From Pegoplata infirma (Eukaryota > Arthropoda > Insecta > Diptera > Anthomyiidae): 64,000 bases of DNA. The position numbers and the translations under genes were made by a program. Below are positions 44,672 to 56,240 of this stretch, piece by piece. The stretch spans positions 134,714,694 to 134,778,693 of the forward strand of contig OY992540.1 of NCBI GenBank assembly GCA_963921195.1, read 5' to 3'. The notes beneath the pieces are model-generated. The model worked only from the letters and a program-made list of their open reading frames with translations. It searched no databases and was not told the origin of the DNA. Numbering within the stretch: the first letter of the stretch is position 1; each line of letters begins with the position of its first letter.

Positions 44672-45372
44672 CTAGGGTTATATAGTCGCAACAAAAAGTC
44701 GACTTTTCGACTTTTTTCAATTTCTAAAAAGTCGATTTTTCGACTTTTTTCAAATTTTAAATAGTCGCCTTTTTTCGACTTTTCGACTTTTCAACTTTTT
44801 TCAACTTTTTTTGAATTTCTTCGATTTTTAACTTTTTTCGACCTTTTCCAGTTAGTTTTGACTTGTTGTAATCGTTTAGGTGCTATTTTTTTCGGTTGTA
44901 TTTTATTTATCAATGTTGGGTACCAAAGTAATGAAAGTTAAAAAAGGTCGAAGAAATCGAAAATCTGGAAAAGGTTGAAAAAATCGACAGCGAAAGAGTC
45001 GATTTTCGATAGAACGCTATCACTGAGATGTTTACAATAATCAAAAATATTGGTAAATATTACACTTAACACTTTCTAACTCATGAATTTATCATTGACA
45101 TTTTTGCTTCACACACAAAATTCATGGAAATACCAATAGCTTCAGTAGTTATTAAAGTCGTCTCTCAATTGAAATTTTTTTTCAGAGTTATTTTCATCTG
45201 GCAAAAGTAAAAAAAATCAAGTCGATAAAGTCGAAAAACTCGAAAAAAAAACGAAAAAAAGTCGAAAGCAAAAGTCGACTTTTCGACTTTTTAAGAACAA
45301 AAAAGTCGATTTCGACTTTTTCATATAAAAAGTCGATCAATCGACTTTTTGACTTTTCGACTATAGAACCCT
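44672..45372. mobile_element. hAT-type foldback made of AAAAGTCGACTTTT words
   Basis: 8-bp duplication AAGTGATA (44664-44671 and 45373-45380). Ends CTAGGGTTATATAGTCG and CGACTATAGAACCCT are imperfect inverted repeats. The interior is dominated by the palindromic word AAAGTCGACTTT and CGACTTTT repeats. Confidence 0.8.
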
Positions 45373-45817
45373 AAGTGATATATACTTAACGATATTATTA
45401 TCAATCGACTATTTTTTAGAAAATGCTATGTATATAAATTTTCCAAGCTTTAATTAAAGCTTGATTGCGTCTAGATTGAGGAAATATTAAATAAGATACG
45501 AGGGTCGCACTGGAAAATAAAATTTTTTATAGATATTTGCTAGAAAATGTTTTAAAAATATTTCTAAGTTGTTTTTTTCAAGTTCAAACACCAAAAATTT
45601 ATAAAATGATCCAGTAATTTTTATTCAGTTTCACCTAGTTTTTCCAAAAACCCAAATAAAAATTAAATTTTTTAAATTTTTTGACCTCCAACTCGTCTAC
45701 TGTATTTAAAACTTTTTTTAACTGAATAAAAATTATTGAATATTTTTTTAAATTTTTAATGTTTGAACTTGGAAAAAATCGACTTAAAAGAACTGCTATG
45801 AAATATAATATATTATA

Positions 45818-46325
45818 CAGGGTGATTCAGTCACGACCCGCCGAATTTTACCAGCGTATTCCTTGGCTCATTTCCTGAAAATATGTCCATTACATACCAT
45901 CCCTGAAAATTCAAGGGTGCGAAATGGCAGCGGTTTGAAAATTTTCGGATTGGCGGTCGGAGGGTAGTAGGGTAAAATTGAAAATTCTCAACCAAGGGCC
46001 CGATTTTTTTGTTTTTGGGCTTGTTGGAAAGTTTTTTGGGAGACCTTTCAGAATCAATAACACTTTTTTTAATTTTTTTGTTATTGATTCTGAAAGGTCT
46101 CCCAAAAAACTTTCCAACAAGCCCAAAAATAAAAAAAATCGGGCCCTTGGTTTAGAAGTTATCAATTTTACCCTACTACCCTCCGACCGCCAATCCGAAA
46201 ATTTTCAAACTGCTGCCATTTCGCACATTTGCATTTTCGGGGATGGTATGGCATGGACATATTTTCATGAAATGAGCCAAGGAATACGATGGTAAAATTC
46301 GGCGGGTTGTGACTGAATCACCCTG
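45818..46325. mobile_element. 508-bp snapback element (CAGGGTGATTCAG ends)
   Basis: TA-flanked, arms of about 250 bp nearly perfectly complementary (CAGGGTGATTCAGTCACGAC ... and its reverse complement), centre near 46068. No coding capacity. Confidence 0.88.
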
Positions 46326-46377
46326 TATATTATGCTGTTCAATTACACTGTGCTCGAATTTTTAATTTTTTTTTTTT

Positions 46378-48257
46378 AAACAAGCTGGGCACCCTATTGG
46401 TAAAGTTAATTCGAGTACGCTGAATTCAATGGTGCTAGCCGTTTTTCGAAGTTAGCGCTCGTATTCGCGAAATTTGCGATTTAAAATTTTAATGCTTAAG
46501 TACAATAAAAACGATATTTTAAAACTTTTGCGAAAATTGTTAAATTTAAAACCATTCAAATCTGTTAAACTAACATAACTAACCATAATACCGTCAATTT
46601 TTTTCGCGAAAAACATTTTTTGTTCGCGAAAAATATTTATTTTCTTGTAAAATTTGGTTCAATACAAATATTTTTAGTTTGATTTAATTTTACTACAGCC
46701 ATCTGGTAAAACTAGTTCGTGTACAGTAAATCCCATTGTAATATCAGTTTTTTTCAAAGTTAGCGTATGTATTAGCGATATCGCGACTAATTTTTTTGTT
46801 ATTTTTAATTTAAAAAAAATCTATTTTTTGATATTATTGAGACAATTGCTGAATTTTTATCATCTAAACCAATGGTTCTCAAACGGTGGGTCGCGACCCC
46901 CTAGGGGGTCGCGGAAGAGTTTCAGGGGGATCGCGAACAAATTTGTTAAAACCTTAAATTTTAGTAAATTTTAAACAAATTTTTTTAATTGTTGTGTTAT
47001 AAAAATATACAAATACTTTTATTAAAGAAAAATATTTTTTTCCATCACTTAAGGTCCCTCCGTAATCACTGTGCAGTTGTTAATTTCTCTGGATGCCCAA
47101 CACTCATTTGTGAAGTGTTTTGGCTCAGTCTAGGATCTGACAGTTTGTTTTCTATTAACTTTTCGATGCTGATTCCGAATCTGGGTTCCAAATTTTTCTA
47201 GTACGTTAGGTTTTTGAGAAAATTAAAGGCAAAGTTCACAAAAACGTATTCTTGTGCACTTTGTGAAATATTGGGATGCGCCTGGGATCTGACCACTTTT
47301 TTCGATTTACTTTTCAATACTGGTTCCAAATCTGGATCCTAATAACGGATCTAGATTTGTGATCGAAAAAAAATTCTAGAGTCCGACCAAAACCAGTTTA
47401 TCGAGGCCGAACCGAAACCGAATATTCGGCCAAAAAAAGATATTCGGCAGAAACCAAACCGAAACTTAAAAATTGGCGTGAATAAAATCATTAAAAATTT
47501 TTTTTAAAGATGTTGTATTTATAAAAAATGTTTTTTAAAAAATTTTTAAAAAAAAATGTAAATTTTATATGTAGATTAGGAGAAAAAAAATATTTGAGCT
47601 ATAACATTTCCAAATTTTTGAGAAAATTGAGGTCAAAGTTTACAAAAATTGTGTTTTATTTTTTAGAAGCTTTTTACTTGAAATTTTTTGTATGCGTCTG
47701 GGATCTGACCACACGGCTTCGATTAAACTTTCAATGCTGCTTCTGAATTTGGTTTCCAAATTTTTCCATTATTTCAGGTTTTTGAAAAAACTGAGGTCAA
47801 AGTTCACGTTAATAATTTTATTTTTTTTATATTGGGGGGTCGCGAAAAATGTTAAATATTGAAAAGGGGTCGCAAAGCAAAAGTTAGTGAGAAGCTCTGA
47901 TCTAAACTCTATTGAATATATGTACAAAAAAAATTATTCGCGGAAATTTTTTTTCGTGATTTTTTTTCGCAATTTTTTTTTTTATTTTGCTATTAATTTA
48001 TGATAATGTGTAGATTACGATACATTACAGACACAAAATTTTTCGCGAAAAAAATTTTTTTTCGCGGAAATTTTTTTTTGCGAAAAAAAAACATGCGTTT
48101 TCTAAATTTATATTTAAAAAATTATAAACATTTAATTTTTGCTTTACAATTTTAAATCGCGAATATCGCGAATACGAGCGCTAACTTCGAAAAACGGCTA
48201 GCACCATTGAATTCAGCGTATCCGAGTTAGCTTTACCAGTAGGGTGCCCACCTTGTT
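46378..48257. mobile_element. TIR element with TCGCGAA-rich arms, hosting a hAT element
   Basis: Ends CAAGCTGGGCACCCTATTGG and its near complement near 48257; the arms share CGCTGAATTCAATGGTGCTA / reverse complement and GAAAAACGGC. A hAT element at 46870-47899 is inserted between them. Confidence 0.7.
46870..47899. mobile_element. hAT element (CAATGGTTCTCAAAC end) with 8-bp duplication
   Basis: Left end CAATGGTTCTCAAACGGTGG, right end GTTAGTGAGAAGCTCTG, flanked by exact ATCTAAAC (46862-46869, 47900-47907). GGGTCGCG motifs lie inside both ends, as in many animal hAT families. About 1.03 kb, no transposase frame. Confidence 0.85.
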
Positions 48258-48407
48258 AATTTTTGCGACTAGCAGTGCTATTAGTTTGAGTCACTGTATA
48301 TATTTTAAGTTTCAGGCAAATCGGTTAGAAAATTTTCCAAATTTTTTTCGGAATATTTTTTTCCTAAAACGCAAAAATGTTGGGGGGTTTTGGTCTCTTT
48401 TAAGATA

Positions 48408-49293
48408 CACTCAAAATAATACATTAGTAGATTTACTAATTTTTTTTTTTGCTAATGCTAGTAAGCTAACCTTTAGCAAATTTTTAGTTCAGATTAGCAT
48501 GTTAGCAAAAATATCTTGTAAACTTCAATTAGCTCCATTAGCAATTTTAAACAAAATTTAAACTAAAATTTAAACTTTTTGCTAAATTTAAAATTTAGTT
48601 GACCAAATTTTTACAAGCGTTTTTGCTAATACATATTAGCAAAAATAAATTGTAATTTTTTTTTTTTTAAGAAAACTTAAAAGGGCGCTATCTCGGAAAC
48701 TAAGCCAGATAGAGCAAAATGGAGACCATTTTGTGTTCTCGAGCTCCCCATAGTATCGCCGGTCCTCTTCACATGTGTGGACCCTAATGAGTCCTAACTT
48801 TGGATTCAAAAAAGTTAGCATTCCCGAAAATTTAAAATGCTCATATCTCGGTAAATATTGCCGACACGATAAAAAGTCCAAAAGCATTTTTGTAGCTCTC
48901 AACACGAGGAACAAGACCACAAAAGCTCTCCGAGTAATAGTTTTGAAGTTATCGAGTTTTTTAATTCTCAAAACCCAGTGGTCCCCTAAAATCACGTATC
49001 TCAAAAACTAAGCAAGGTAGAGAGAAACGGACAAAAATTTTGGATTAAAAACTATGACGATTTTTAAGGAACCCAACTAGGTCTAGGCCCATCGGGGTCT
49101 GGACCTATCGGGTCCGAACCCAATGGGGTCCTCAAATGTGTATGAACTAAGTGGAAATAAAAAAATGTCAGTTAACTAATTTTTGGCAAAACATTTTTGC
49201 TAACTTTACCAAAAAAATTGTGGGTTCAAAATCTGCAAATTTTCTTGTAGGTTTACAAGCTTTTTTTACTAACATTACAGTTTTTTTTGAGTG
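48408..49293. mobile_element. Family K MITE, copy 2
   Basis: TA-flanked, CACTCAAAATAATACATTAG ... TTTTTTTTGAGTG. Collinear with 13992-14868, with small indels. Confidence 0.8.
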
Positions 49294-50057
49294 TACAAAT
49301 TGGTGTTGCACAGTTTTTTTTTTGTAGTGCCAAGCCAAATCAATCGTATGAAAATTTGGGTGTCGTAAAAGTTCATTCTCTAATTTTGCATAATCTTTAA
49401 AATTTTGAAAAAATAACGTGAATACCCCTAATATTTAACTATATATTTGTTAGTAAATGTTTTTAATTTTAATACTACATATAATCACAACATTAGTTTA
49501 TAAGTTTTAAAGTTTAACATTTATTTAAGAAAAAAAGAAAAACACGAAAAAGGAAACGCATTTTCCTTAATTAAAACTTAAACCAAATTTTATGTACTAA
49601 TAAGTTTTATGCGATTAACTTTCAAATTTTCTCTTGTTTATACATTATAACAAATTGCTTAAACAGCAAATATATGATTGCCACCCCCCGTATCGTGTCA
49701 ATTTCATAATACCAAAAAAAAATAAAACCAAATAAACTGCTGCAAATCCCCCCACTTTCCTTTTTTCACCATTTTTAATTTTACTGCTCTCTATTCGCTT
49801 TAATCTTTGCCGCTTAAAATTGCATTGACACCTTCAAAATCCGACAAAATAATACCACAACCACAAACTCTGTAGTTTTATTAGTTGGCATTATAAATTT
49901 TATAGTCATAAATTTTATTTGGTAAATTTTTAAGTTTATTTTATGTATTATTTTAGTATTTTTTTTTTCTTTTTCTTCTTTATTATATTTTGTAAAATTT
50001 ATGATTTTAATAAAGCTTTTTACACTTTAACCACAATAAATATATTTATTACAAATA
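49294..50057. other. Unique-looking intronic stretch
   Basis: Less repetitive than its surroundings, with a C-rich patch (CCACCCCCCG, CCCCCCAC) at about 49682-49755. No open frame or splice-bounded exon found. Confidence 0.4.
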
Positions 50058-50478
50058 CACTGAAAGAAATAGTTTCATTAATATGAAATAAAACAAAAAT
50101 GCATTTACGTTCACCGTAACATGTCATCAATATAATGAAACTTTTCATTATTGCTAAAATATAAAGATTTTCTTTATAGATATGATTAAAAATTACATCA
50201 AATCCTTTAAAAACATCTTAATGATCAATATGATTTTCATTAGTATAATGAAAATATTTCATCAATATTATGCAATAATAAATTAAATTAAATATTATGA
50301 AATTCTTTATTATTGTAAAAATATAAAGATTTTCTTAATAGATAAGATTAAAAACTTTATCAAATCGTTTAAAAGCTTCTTGATGATCAATATGATTTTC
50401 ATTAGTATGATGAAAATATTTCATCATTATTATGAAATAATAAATTAAATGAAATATTATGAAATTTTTCTTTCATTG
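50058..50478. mobile_element. 421-bp MITE (CACTGAAAGAAATAG end)
   Basis: TA-flanked; ends CACTGAAAGAAA and TTTCTTTCATTG. The interior has a direct duplication of about 175 bp (TATAAAGATTTTCTTTATAG / TATAAAGATTTTCTTAATAG). Confidence 0.7.
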
Positions 50479-50524
50479 TAGTTTTTTTTTATTTATTTCA
50501 AATAGAAACAGTAGGAAAACTACA

Positions 50525-51530
50525 CCATTTACAGATGTAATTCGAAAAAGATCAATTGTAATTCGAAGATTCTATTTGTAATTCGAAGATTCCATTTGTA
50601 ATTCGGAGATTCCATTTGTAATTCGAAGATTCCATTTGTAATTCGAATACTCCAATTGTAATTCGAAGATTCCATTTGTAATTCGATGATTCCAATTGTA
50701 ATTCGTAAAAGATTAATTGTAATTCGAAAAAGACCAATTGTAATTCGAAAAATATCAATTGTAATTCGTAAAAGATCAATTGAAGGGCTTATTGCAAAAA
50801 CTTGATAAGCAACATTTTTTTTTTGGTGTTTTTCTCCTTCTTCTGATGTTCTATTGACTGATTTTTGGCCGAAGTTGTGCTTAAACCCTCCGTACAAGTA
50901 TATTGATTATGAAAGTTCTTCAGAAGACATATTTTTATCATTATTTCAAAAGTTTTATGGCAAAAACCACCATAAAATGAAATGTTGCTTATCGAGTTTT
51001 TACAATAAGCCCTTCAATTGTAATTCGTAAAAGATCAATTGTAATTCGAAAAAGAACAATTGTAATTCGTAAAAGATCAATTGTAATTCGTAAAAGATCA
51101 ATTGTAATTCGTAAAAGATCAATTGTAAGTCGAAGATTCCAATTGTAATTCGAAAAATATCAATGGAAATACAGTTGATATTTTTCGAATTACAATTGGA
51201 ATCTTCGAATTACAATTGATCTTTTACGAATTACAATTGATCTTTTACGAATTACAATTGATCTTTTACGAATTACAATTGATCTTTTTTTAATTACAAT
51301 TGATCTTTTACGAATTACAATTGATCTTTTACGAATTACAATTGATCTTTTTCGAATTACAATTGGAATCTTCGAATTACAAATGGAATCTTCGAATTAC
51401 AATTGAAGTATTCGAATTAGAAATGGAATCTTTGAATTACAAATGGAATCTTCGAATTACAAATGGAATCTTCGAATTACAAATAGAATCTTCGAATTAC
51501 AATTGATCTTTTTCGAATTACATCTGTAAA
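50525..51530. repeat. 1-kb palindrome built from a 20-bp GTAATTCGAA minisatellite
   Basis: Left half repeats TTGTAATTCGAAGATTCCAT and TTGTAATTCGTAAAAGATCA units; the right half (from about 51175) is the reverse complement. The outer edges also match (CCATTTACAGATGTAATTCG / complement). The left half is interrupted by a 234-bp TIR element at 50782-51015. Confidence 0.85.
50782..51015. mobile_element. 234-bp TIR element inside the minisatellite palindrome
   Basis: Ends GAAGGGCTTATTGCAAAAAC and the near reverse complement ending AATAAGCCCTTC; about 40-bp arms with four or five differences; AATT on both flanks. Confidence 0.75.
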
Positions 51531-51548
51531 TGGTATATAAATGGTAAA

Positions 51549-51664
51549 ACACCATCATCAACAGAAAGACGGACAGACAGACAGATCAACATAAAATCGT
51601 TCGATGTGTTACAAATGTAATGACAAACTTATTTTCTACCCCTAACATTAGTGAAGGGTATAAA
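51549..51664 (+). repeat. Family E repeat, truncated copy 5
   Basis: Only the last 115 bp: ACGGACAGACAGACAGATC run, GTTCGATGTGTTACAAATG and GTGAAGGGTATAA. Confidence 0.6.
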
Positions 51665-51684
51665 AACCATGAACATCTTTTCAG

Positions 51685-51807
51685 GGCTTTATTTACAGAA
51701 GCGTTAAAAAATTGTTTAAAAATGTACCAAAGGTATGCATTTCTACAAAGACGACATAATAACCTTTTCAACTGTGTGCAACATGGCAACCCTGTTGCTT
51801 TTTATAG
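51685..51807 (+). other. Cryptic exon candidate of unknown origin
   Basis: A 123-bp segment bounded by acceptor CTTTTCAG (51677-51684) and consensus donor ATAG|GTGAGA (51808). One frame is open across it (one base plus 40 codons plus two bases) and encodes ALFTEALKNCLKMYQRYAFL followed by QRRHNNLFNCVQHGNPVAFY. The composition looks protein-coding, unlike the AT-rich flanks. The phase does not fit the carboxypeptidase transcript (that frame has a stop), so it belongs to another gene, a transposon or a captured exon. I do not recognise the protein. Confidence 0.4.
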
Positions 51808-51964
51808 GTGAGAAAAAAATATATTAAAAATTATTCTTTTAACAGATCAAACTACAAAAAATGGATAATACTTTTGGAATCGACGGTTTCGCTCTAAAAT
51901 ATGCTAACAAGGGAAGTATTCCAACCCTTATGAACCGATTTGCCTGATACTTAAAATTAGAGAT

Positions 51965-52415
51965 GGGAACATGAGCAGAATAGAGCGTGATTCACGTGAT
52001 TCACGCGTAATCACGCGTGAGTGTGACTGAATTCAATTTTACTCACGTGATTGTGAGTGGGAAAAATTTGCGTGAGTGAGTGTGCGTGATTTCGAAAAAA
52101 AAACAAAGAAAAATGTAAAATTATGCTGAACTTTAAATTTTGCTGAAAATTTTGTAAGATTTTTGAAATTTAAGTTTTTGAATTTTTTTGTATAAATAAG
52201 AGTTTCGTGAGTGTGAGTCAACGTGAGTGTGAGTGAAGCTTGTGTGAGTGTACGTGAGTGTGAGTTGTATTAAATTTTCTAACGTGATTGTGAGTGAGTG
52301 TGAGTAGAAAAAATATGCTGGTGAGTGAGTGTGCGTGATTTAAAAATTCCTGTCGTGAGCGTGAGTGAGTGTGAGTCAAAAATTACTCACGCGTCCATCT
52401 CTAATCCGTACAACC
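51965..52415. repeat. GTGAGT-rich element with TAGAGATGG ends
   Basis: Bounded by TTAGAGATGGGAA and GTCCATCTCTAA. The interior alternates GTGAGTGTGAGTGA and CACGTGA words on either side of an AT-rich centre. A related copy, left-truncated, is at 63012-63535. hAT-like ends, but I see no 8-bp duplication. Confidence 0.6.
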
Positions 52416-52920
52416 TATTCAGAAATTCACGAGACACATGTTTTCTGTAGCGGGGCATTTGCTGGGGAATGCCTCATATGTCTTACGACAAAATTTTAGA
52501 ATCGGCCAAACGGTTTTGAGATATTTGAAATTTGCAAAAAAAAAAAAAATATATGGGTTTTCCCTACGTTCAGGATTAAAAAAAAAATCTCAAAATTTCT
52601 TTCCCTTGACACTTTCAGCTTCATGAGACGATCTTTCTTTAACTTTATTTTGAGCCAAATCCGATCATTTTAACCCGTGGCGCCTTATTATCAAAATTTA
52701 GGATTTTTGGAAAATTTCTACCAAAATTTTGATTTTTTTGGAAAATTTAAAAATAGAATAAACTTGTCTTGCGATTCATTATTTTTATTAATATTTTATT
52801 TGGCATGCTGAATACGAATATCAAAAATTTTTGCAATTTCTTCTGCGGTTTTCGATATATCGCCATTTAAAATTTGTCAAAAAATTTTCAAAAATGGCGG
52901 TTTATTCCTACACTCAAAAT

Positions 52921-53689
52921 AATAACTCTGTTAAATTACAAAAAAACTCTGCTAATTTAACAGAGTACTTTTCCAGCTAACAACATTTCTTGATATTTTT
53001 ACTAAAAAACTCTGTAAAATGATTTTGACAGAAAAAAAAAGTGTTAATTTACAGAGTTTATAGTAAAATATTGGTTAAATATGACAGCTTTTTACAACGA
53101 AAACTCTGTAATTTTACCATAATACTCTGTAAAATGATTTGGACAAAAAAAAAACTGTTAATTTACAGAGTTTCTAGTAAAATATTGGTTAAATAAACCA
53201 CCATTTAGCAAGGAAAACTATGAAATTTACATATATTTGATGCAAAAAAAATTTACAGAAAAACTCTGTAAATTTACAGAGTTTAGTTAAATGCATGTTA
53301 TTTTGTAAAATTTTTATAAGATTTCTGAAAAATAAATTTTGATAACTTTTTTTGCTACTTTTTCAACTTTTTCTCAAAAAAAAAAATACAGATAAAATTT
53401 TGATGTTTGGTAACAAAAACTACTAAAACAGAAAACTTTTTTGGTTAAAAAAAAATACGAAGTATTTTGCTTAGATCTGTATTTTAGCAGAAAACTCTGT
53501 TAATTATCTGTAAAATTAAGATTACAAAGTAAAAAGTAATATAACAGAGGAAACTTTGTTTTTTTGTCACAACAAAATACAAAGTATTTTCTTTAAATCT
53601 GTATTTTGACAGAAAACTCTGTCAAATATCTGTTGAATTGAGATTACAGTCATTTTACAGAGTATTTTACAGAGTTATTATTATGAGTG
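52921..53689. mobile_element. Family J MITE (CACTCAAAATAATAACTCTG), copy 1
   Basis: TA-flanked, 769 bp, ends CACTCAAAATAATAACTCTG and CAGAGTTATTATTATGAGTG. The interior repeats TTTACAGAGTTT/AAACTCTGTAAA. Copies 2 and 3 (58802-59590, 62212-63007) are highly similar. Confidence 0.88.
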
Positions 53690-54028
53690 TACGTTCGAGA
53701 TATTTTTTAAAAAAAAAATTTTAATTTTTTTTTATCACTTTTTCATAAAGATTGAGATAAACATTCATTTATACTTAATTTGAGCCAAATCAGGCCATTA
53801 AAGCCTATGACGCCCATCGATCAAAGTCTACACTAAGAAAATTATGTCATTAACTGTTTGTAGGTTATTTTAAAAAGTAATCAGTAAAGTAATTTTAAAA
53901 GAAAAATCACTTATTTTATAAAGGATTTAATTTTTTTACTGTTTCTGTAGTTTAAAAAAAATAATTTACTGTATTAAAAACGAATTTTCTGTTACATTTA
54001 ATTTCGGCAGTAAAAAATTTCTTCTATA

Positions 54029-54891
54029 CCCGAGTAAAAATAATTTAATATGATCTTATATACTTTTATATAGTCATATTATTTGATATATGATCATGTG
54101 TGACACTATGTATTGCAAGATAAATTTATATAATAAATTTTGATGTGGGATTTTATTAAGATATCGCCATAACTATATGTTGCAACATCTGGTCCCATGC
54201 ATCATTTTAAATTTCTAAGTGTTTTATATAAAATTTTATATGCCTCCATTATTTTTTAGTATTTTCAAAGTGTTTTATATAAAATTTCATATGACTTCAT
54301 ATTTTTTTATTTTTCTAAGATTTTTCCAAGCACCACTTTTTTATCACGAATATTTTCTAAGTGTTTTATATAAAATTTTATATGACTCCATCTTTTAAAT
54401 TTTTTCTAAGTTTTTTTTCAAGGAACATTTTTTTTTATCGAAAATATTTTCTAAGTGTTTTATATAAAATTTTATATAACTCCATTTTTTCAAATTTTTC
54501 TAAGTTTTTTCCAAGGACAAATTTTTTTGAAAATATTTTCTAAGTGTTTTATATAAAATTTAACATGACTCCATTTTTTGAAATTTTTCTAAGTTTTTTT
54601 CAAAGAACAACTTATTTTTATTATTTTAATTTTTCAACTTTTTATTAAAAACTAAAAAAAAAAACATCCGATTTCTAAAATTGTATAAATTTTAATATAA
54701 TTGGATATATTTTTATATCATTGTATTAGACCAAAACTCGTATCAAAGTCGATATAAAGTTATATAAACTGATATTATTAGATATTATTCGATCAAATCT
54801 TATGAAACCATTTTTCGTATAAGATTATATCAAAATAGACACGAACCCATATTAAATTATATATTGTGTCATATCAATTTTTTTACTCGGG
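54029..54891. mobile_element. Family C TIR element with TTTTATATAAAATTTTATAT words
   Basis: TA-flanked, CCCGAGTAAAAATAATTT ... AATTTTTTTACTCGGG, 863 bp. The left half has four direct repeats of TCTAAGTGTTTTATATAAAA with a period of about 90 bp. Confidence 0.75.
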
Positions 54892-54954
54892 TAGTTTTAC
54901 TGTTTTTCAATACAAGATAAGAGAATATTCACTAGTTTTTTAATGTTTTGGTTA

Positions 54955-55321
54955 CCCGAGTAAAAATTTTCTGGTCTAATCATATATAATTTGATACAAT
55001 CTTATATGAGTTAATATGCTTCTGTATAAATTTATATAAAATTTTATCTATCACTTTGATACGGTTGATCCACTTTATATGGTTAGATATTGCTCCATAT
55101 ATGATTAGATTCGTATTTTGGTTTTGCTCATCAAATTATATAAAAATTGATATTATAAGATCAATTTGATCTAATTAGATTTGACCAAATTCAGGATCAA
55201 ATTGTATCAATTTTTATATTTTTTGATCTAAAGTAATACAATTAGATATTATTTGATACAACCATTTTACGGATCAAATTAGATCTATTTAGTAAAATTA
55301 GCATAATATTTTTACTGGGGT
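54955..55321. mobile_element. Family C TIR element, 367-bp copy
   Basis: TA-flanked, CCCGAGTAAAAATTTTCT ... AATATTTTTACTGGGG (one mismatch in the TIR). The interior has TATATGGTTAGAT/GATCAAATTAGAT words unlike the other copies. Confidence 0.65.
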
Positions 55322-55479
55322 AGTCATTAAATTAACATTTAAAATTGACTGTAATGTGTTCTTATTTTAAATGAAAAAACAGTGGAATGGTTTTTAAATA
55401 AAATTTCATTTGTTTTAAGTGAATATTCACTGGAATTTACCTACATAATTCTTTGAGTGTAGAGTTTTAAGTGAAAATT

Positions 55480-56240
55480 TTCTAAAAACCAAAACTATGA
55501 TCAAAGGGCGTCATAGGTTAAAATGGTCTGATTTGGCTAAAATGATCGAATTTGGCTCAAATTAATTTTTAATAAAATTTTGTCTCAAACTCTTTAAAAG
55601 GGTCGAGGGAAATAAATTTTGAGATTTTTTTTTAATTCTTAAACATCGGAAACCCCCCTTATTTTTGGGATTTTTTGACAAGTTTCAAATAGCGATATCT
55701 TGAAAACCGCTTTAACGATTAAATTTTTGGATATTCGAATTCATCATGCAAAAATTAATACAAATTATGTATCGCAAAATATATATTTTTTAATAAATAT
55801 ATGTTAAAAGCAATAATTTTTTTTTTTTAAATTTTTAATTTTTTAAAAATGTAAAATTTTGGTGAAAATTTTTCCAAAATCCAAACTATTGATCGAAGGA
55901 TGCCACTGGTTACAATAATTGGATTTGGCACAAACTTTAAATAAAAGTGTGCCTTAAGCTTTATGAAAGGGTAAAAAAAATATATTTTTTAATTCTTGAA
56001 ATTAGAAAAAAAACTGCTCTTTTGGAAATTTCGAAAACCGTTCGAAAGATTTTTTTTTATATTTGTGTTCAGCGCATCAAAATTTATTAATGTGATGTAT
56101 CGCAAGACATTTTATTTTTTAAGTTTTTAATTTTCAAAATTTTAATACTTTGATACCAAATTGGTGCCCCATAAGTTTTAGGCCTGGTAGAATAAAAATT
56201 TGCCCGGACGCTTGGGAAAATCAAAAGTTGAAGAACACTG
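55480..56240. repeat. Old degenerate dispersed repeat
   Basis: Contains repeated phrases such as GATCAAAGGGCGTCATAGG, TTTGGCTCAAA and AAACCGTTCGAAAGA, also seen at 3700-3760, 4560-4690 and 52620-52880. Ends not definable; no coding. Confidence 0.45.

Larger units (their letters stand above)
44607..48296. mobile_element. Outer TIR element (CAGTGAGTCAAACTAAT) hosting three or more others
   Basis: TA-flanked ends CAGTGAGTCAAACTAAT and ATTAGTTTGAGTCACTG are inverted with one mismatch. Inside lie a hAT element (44672-45372), a snapback (45818-46325), a TIR element (46378-48257) and, within that, another hAT element. Confidence 0.65.
53831..55459. mobile_element. TIR element (CACTAAGAAAATTATGT) hosting two family C elements
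   Basis: TA-flanked, ends CACTAAGAAAATTATGT and ACATAATTCTTTGAGTG. Two separate family C insertions occupy 54029-54891 and 54955-55321, leaving only about 460 bp of host element. Confidence 0.7.

Noticed and set aside
45911..46295. Frames of 84-105 codons on both strands
   Set aside because: They mirror each other because the snapback arms are complementary; no coding evidence.
50529..51506. Open frames of 68-122 codons with repeated FELQL/NYKWN residues
   Set aside because: They are translations of the 20-bp minisatellite on both strands and carry no independent evidence of coding.
51965..52415. Cluster of CACGTG E-boxes as an enhancer
   Set aside because: The motif is part of the GTGAGT/CACGTGA repeat unit, also present in the copy at 63012, so enrichment is a by-product of repetition.
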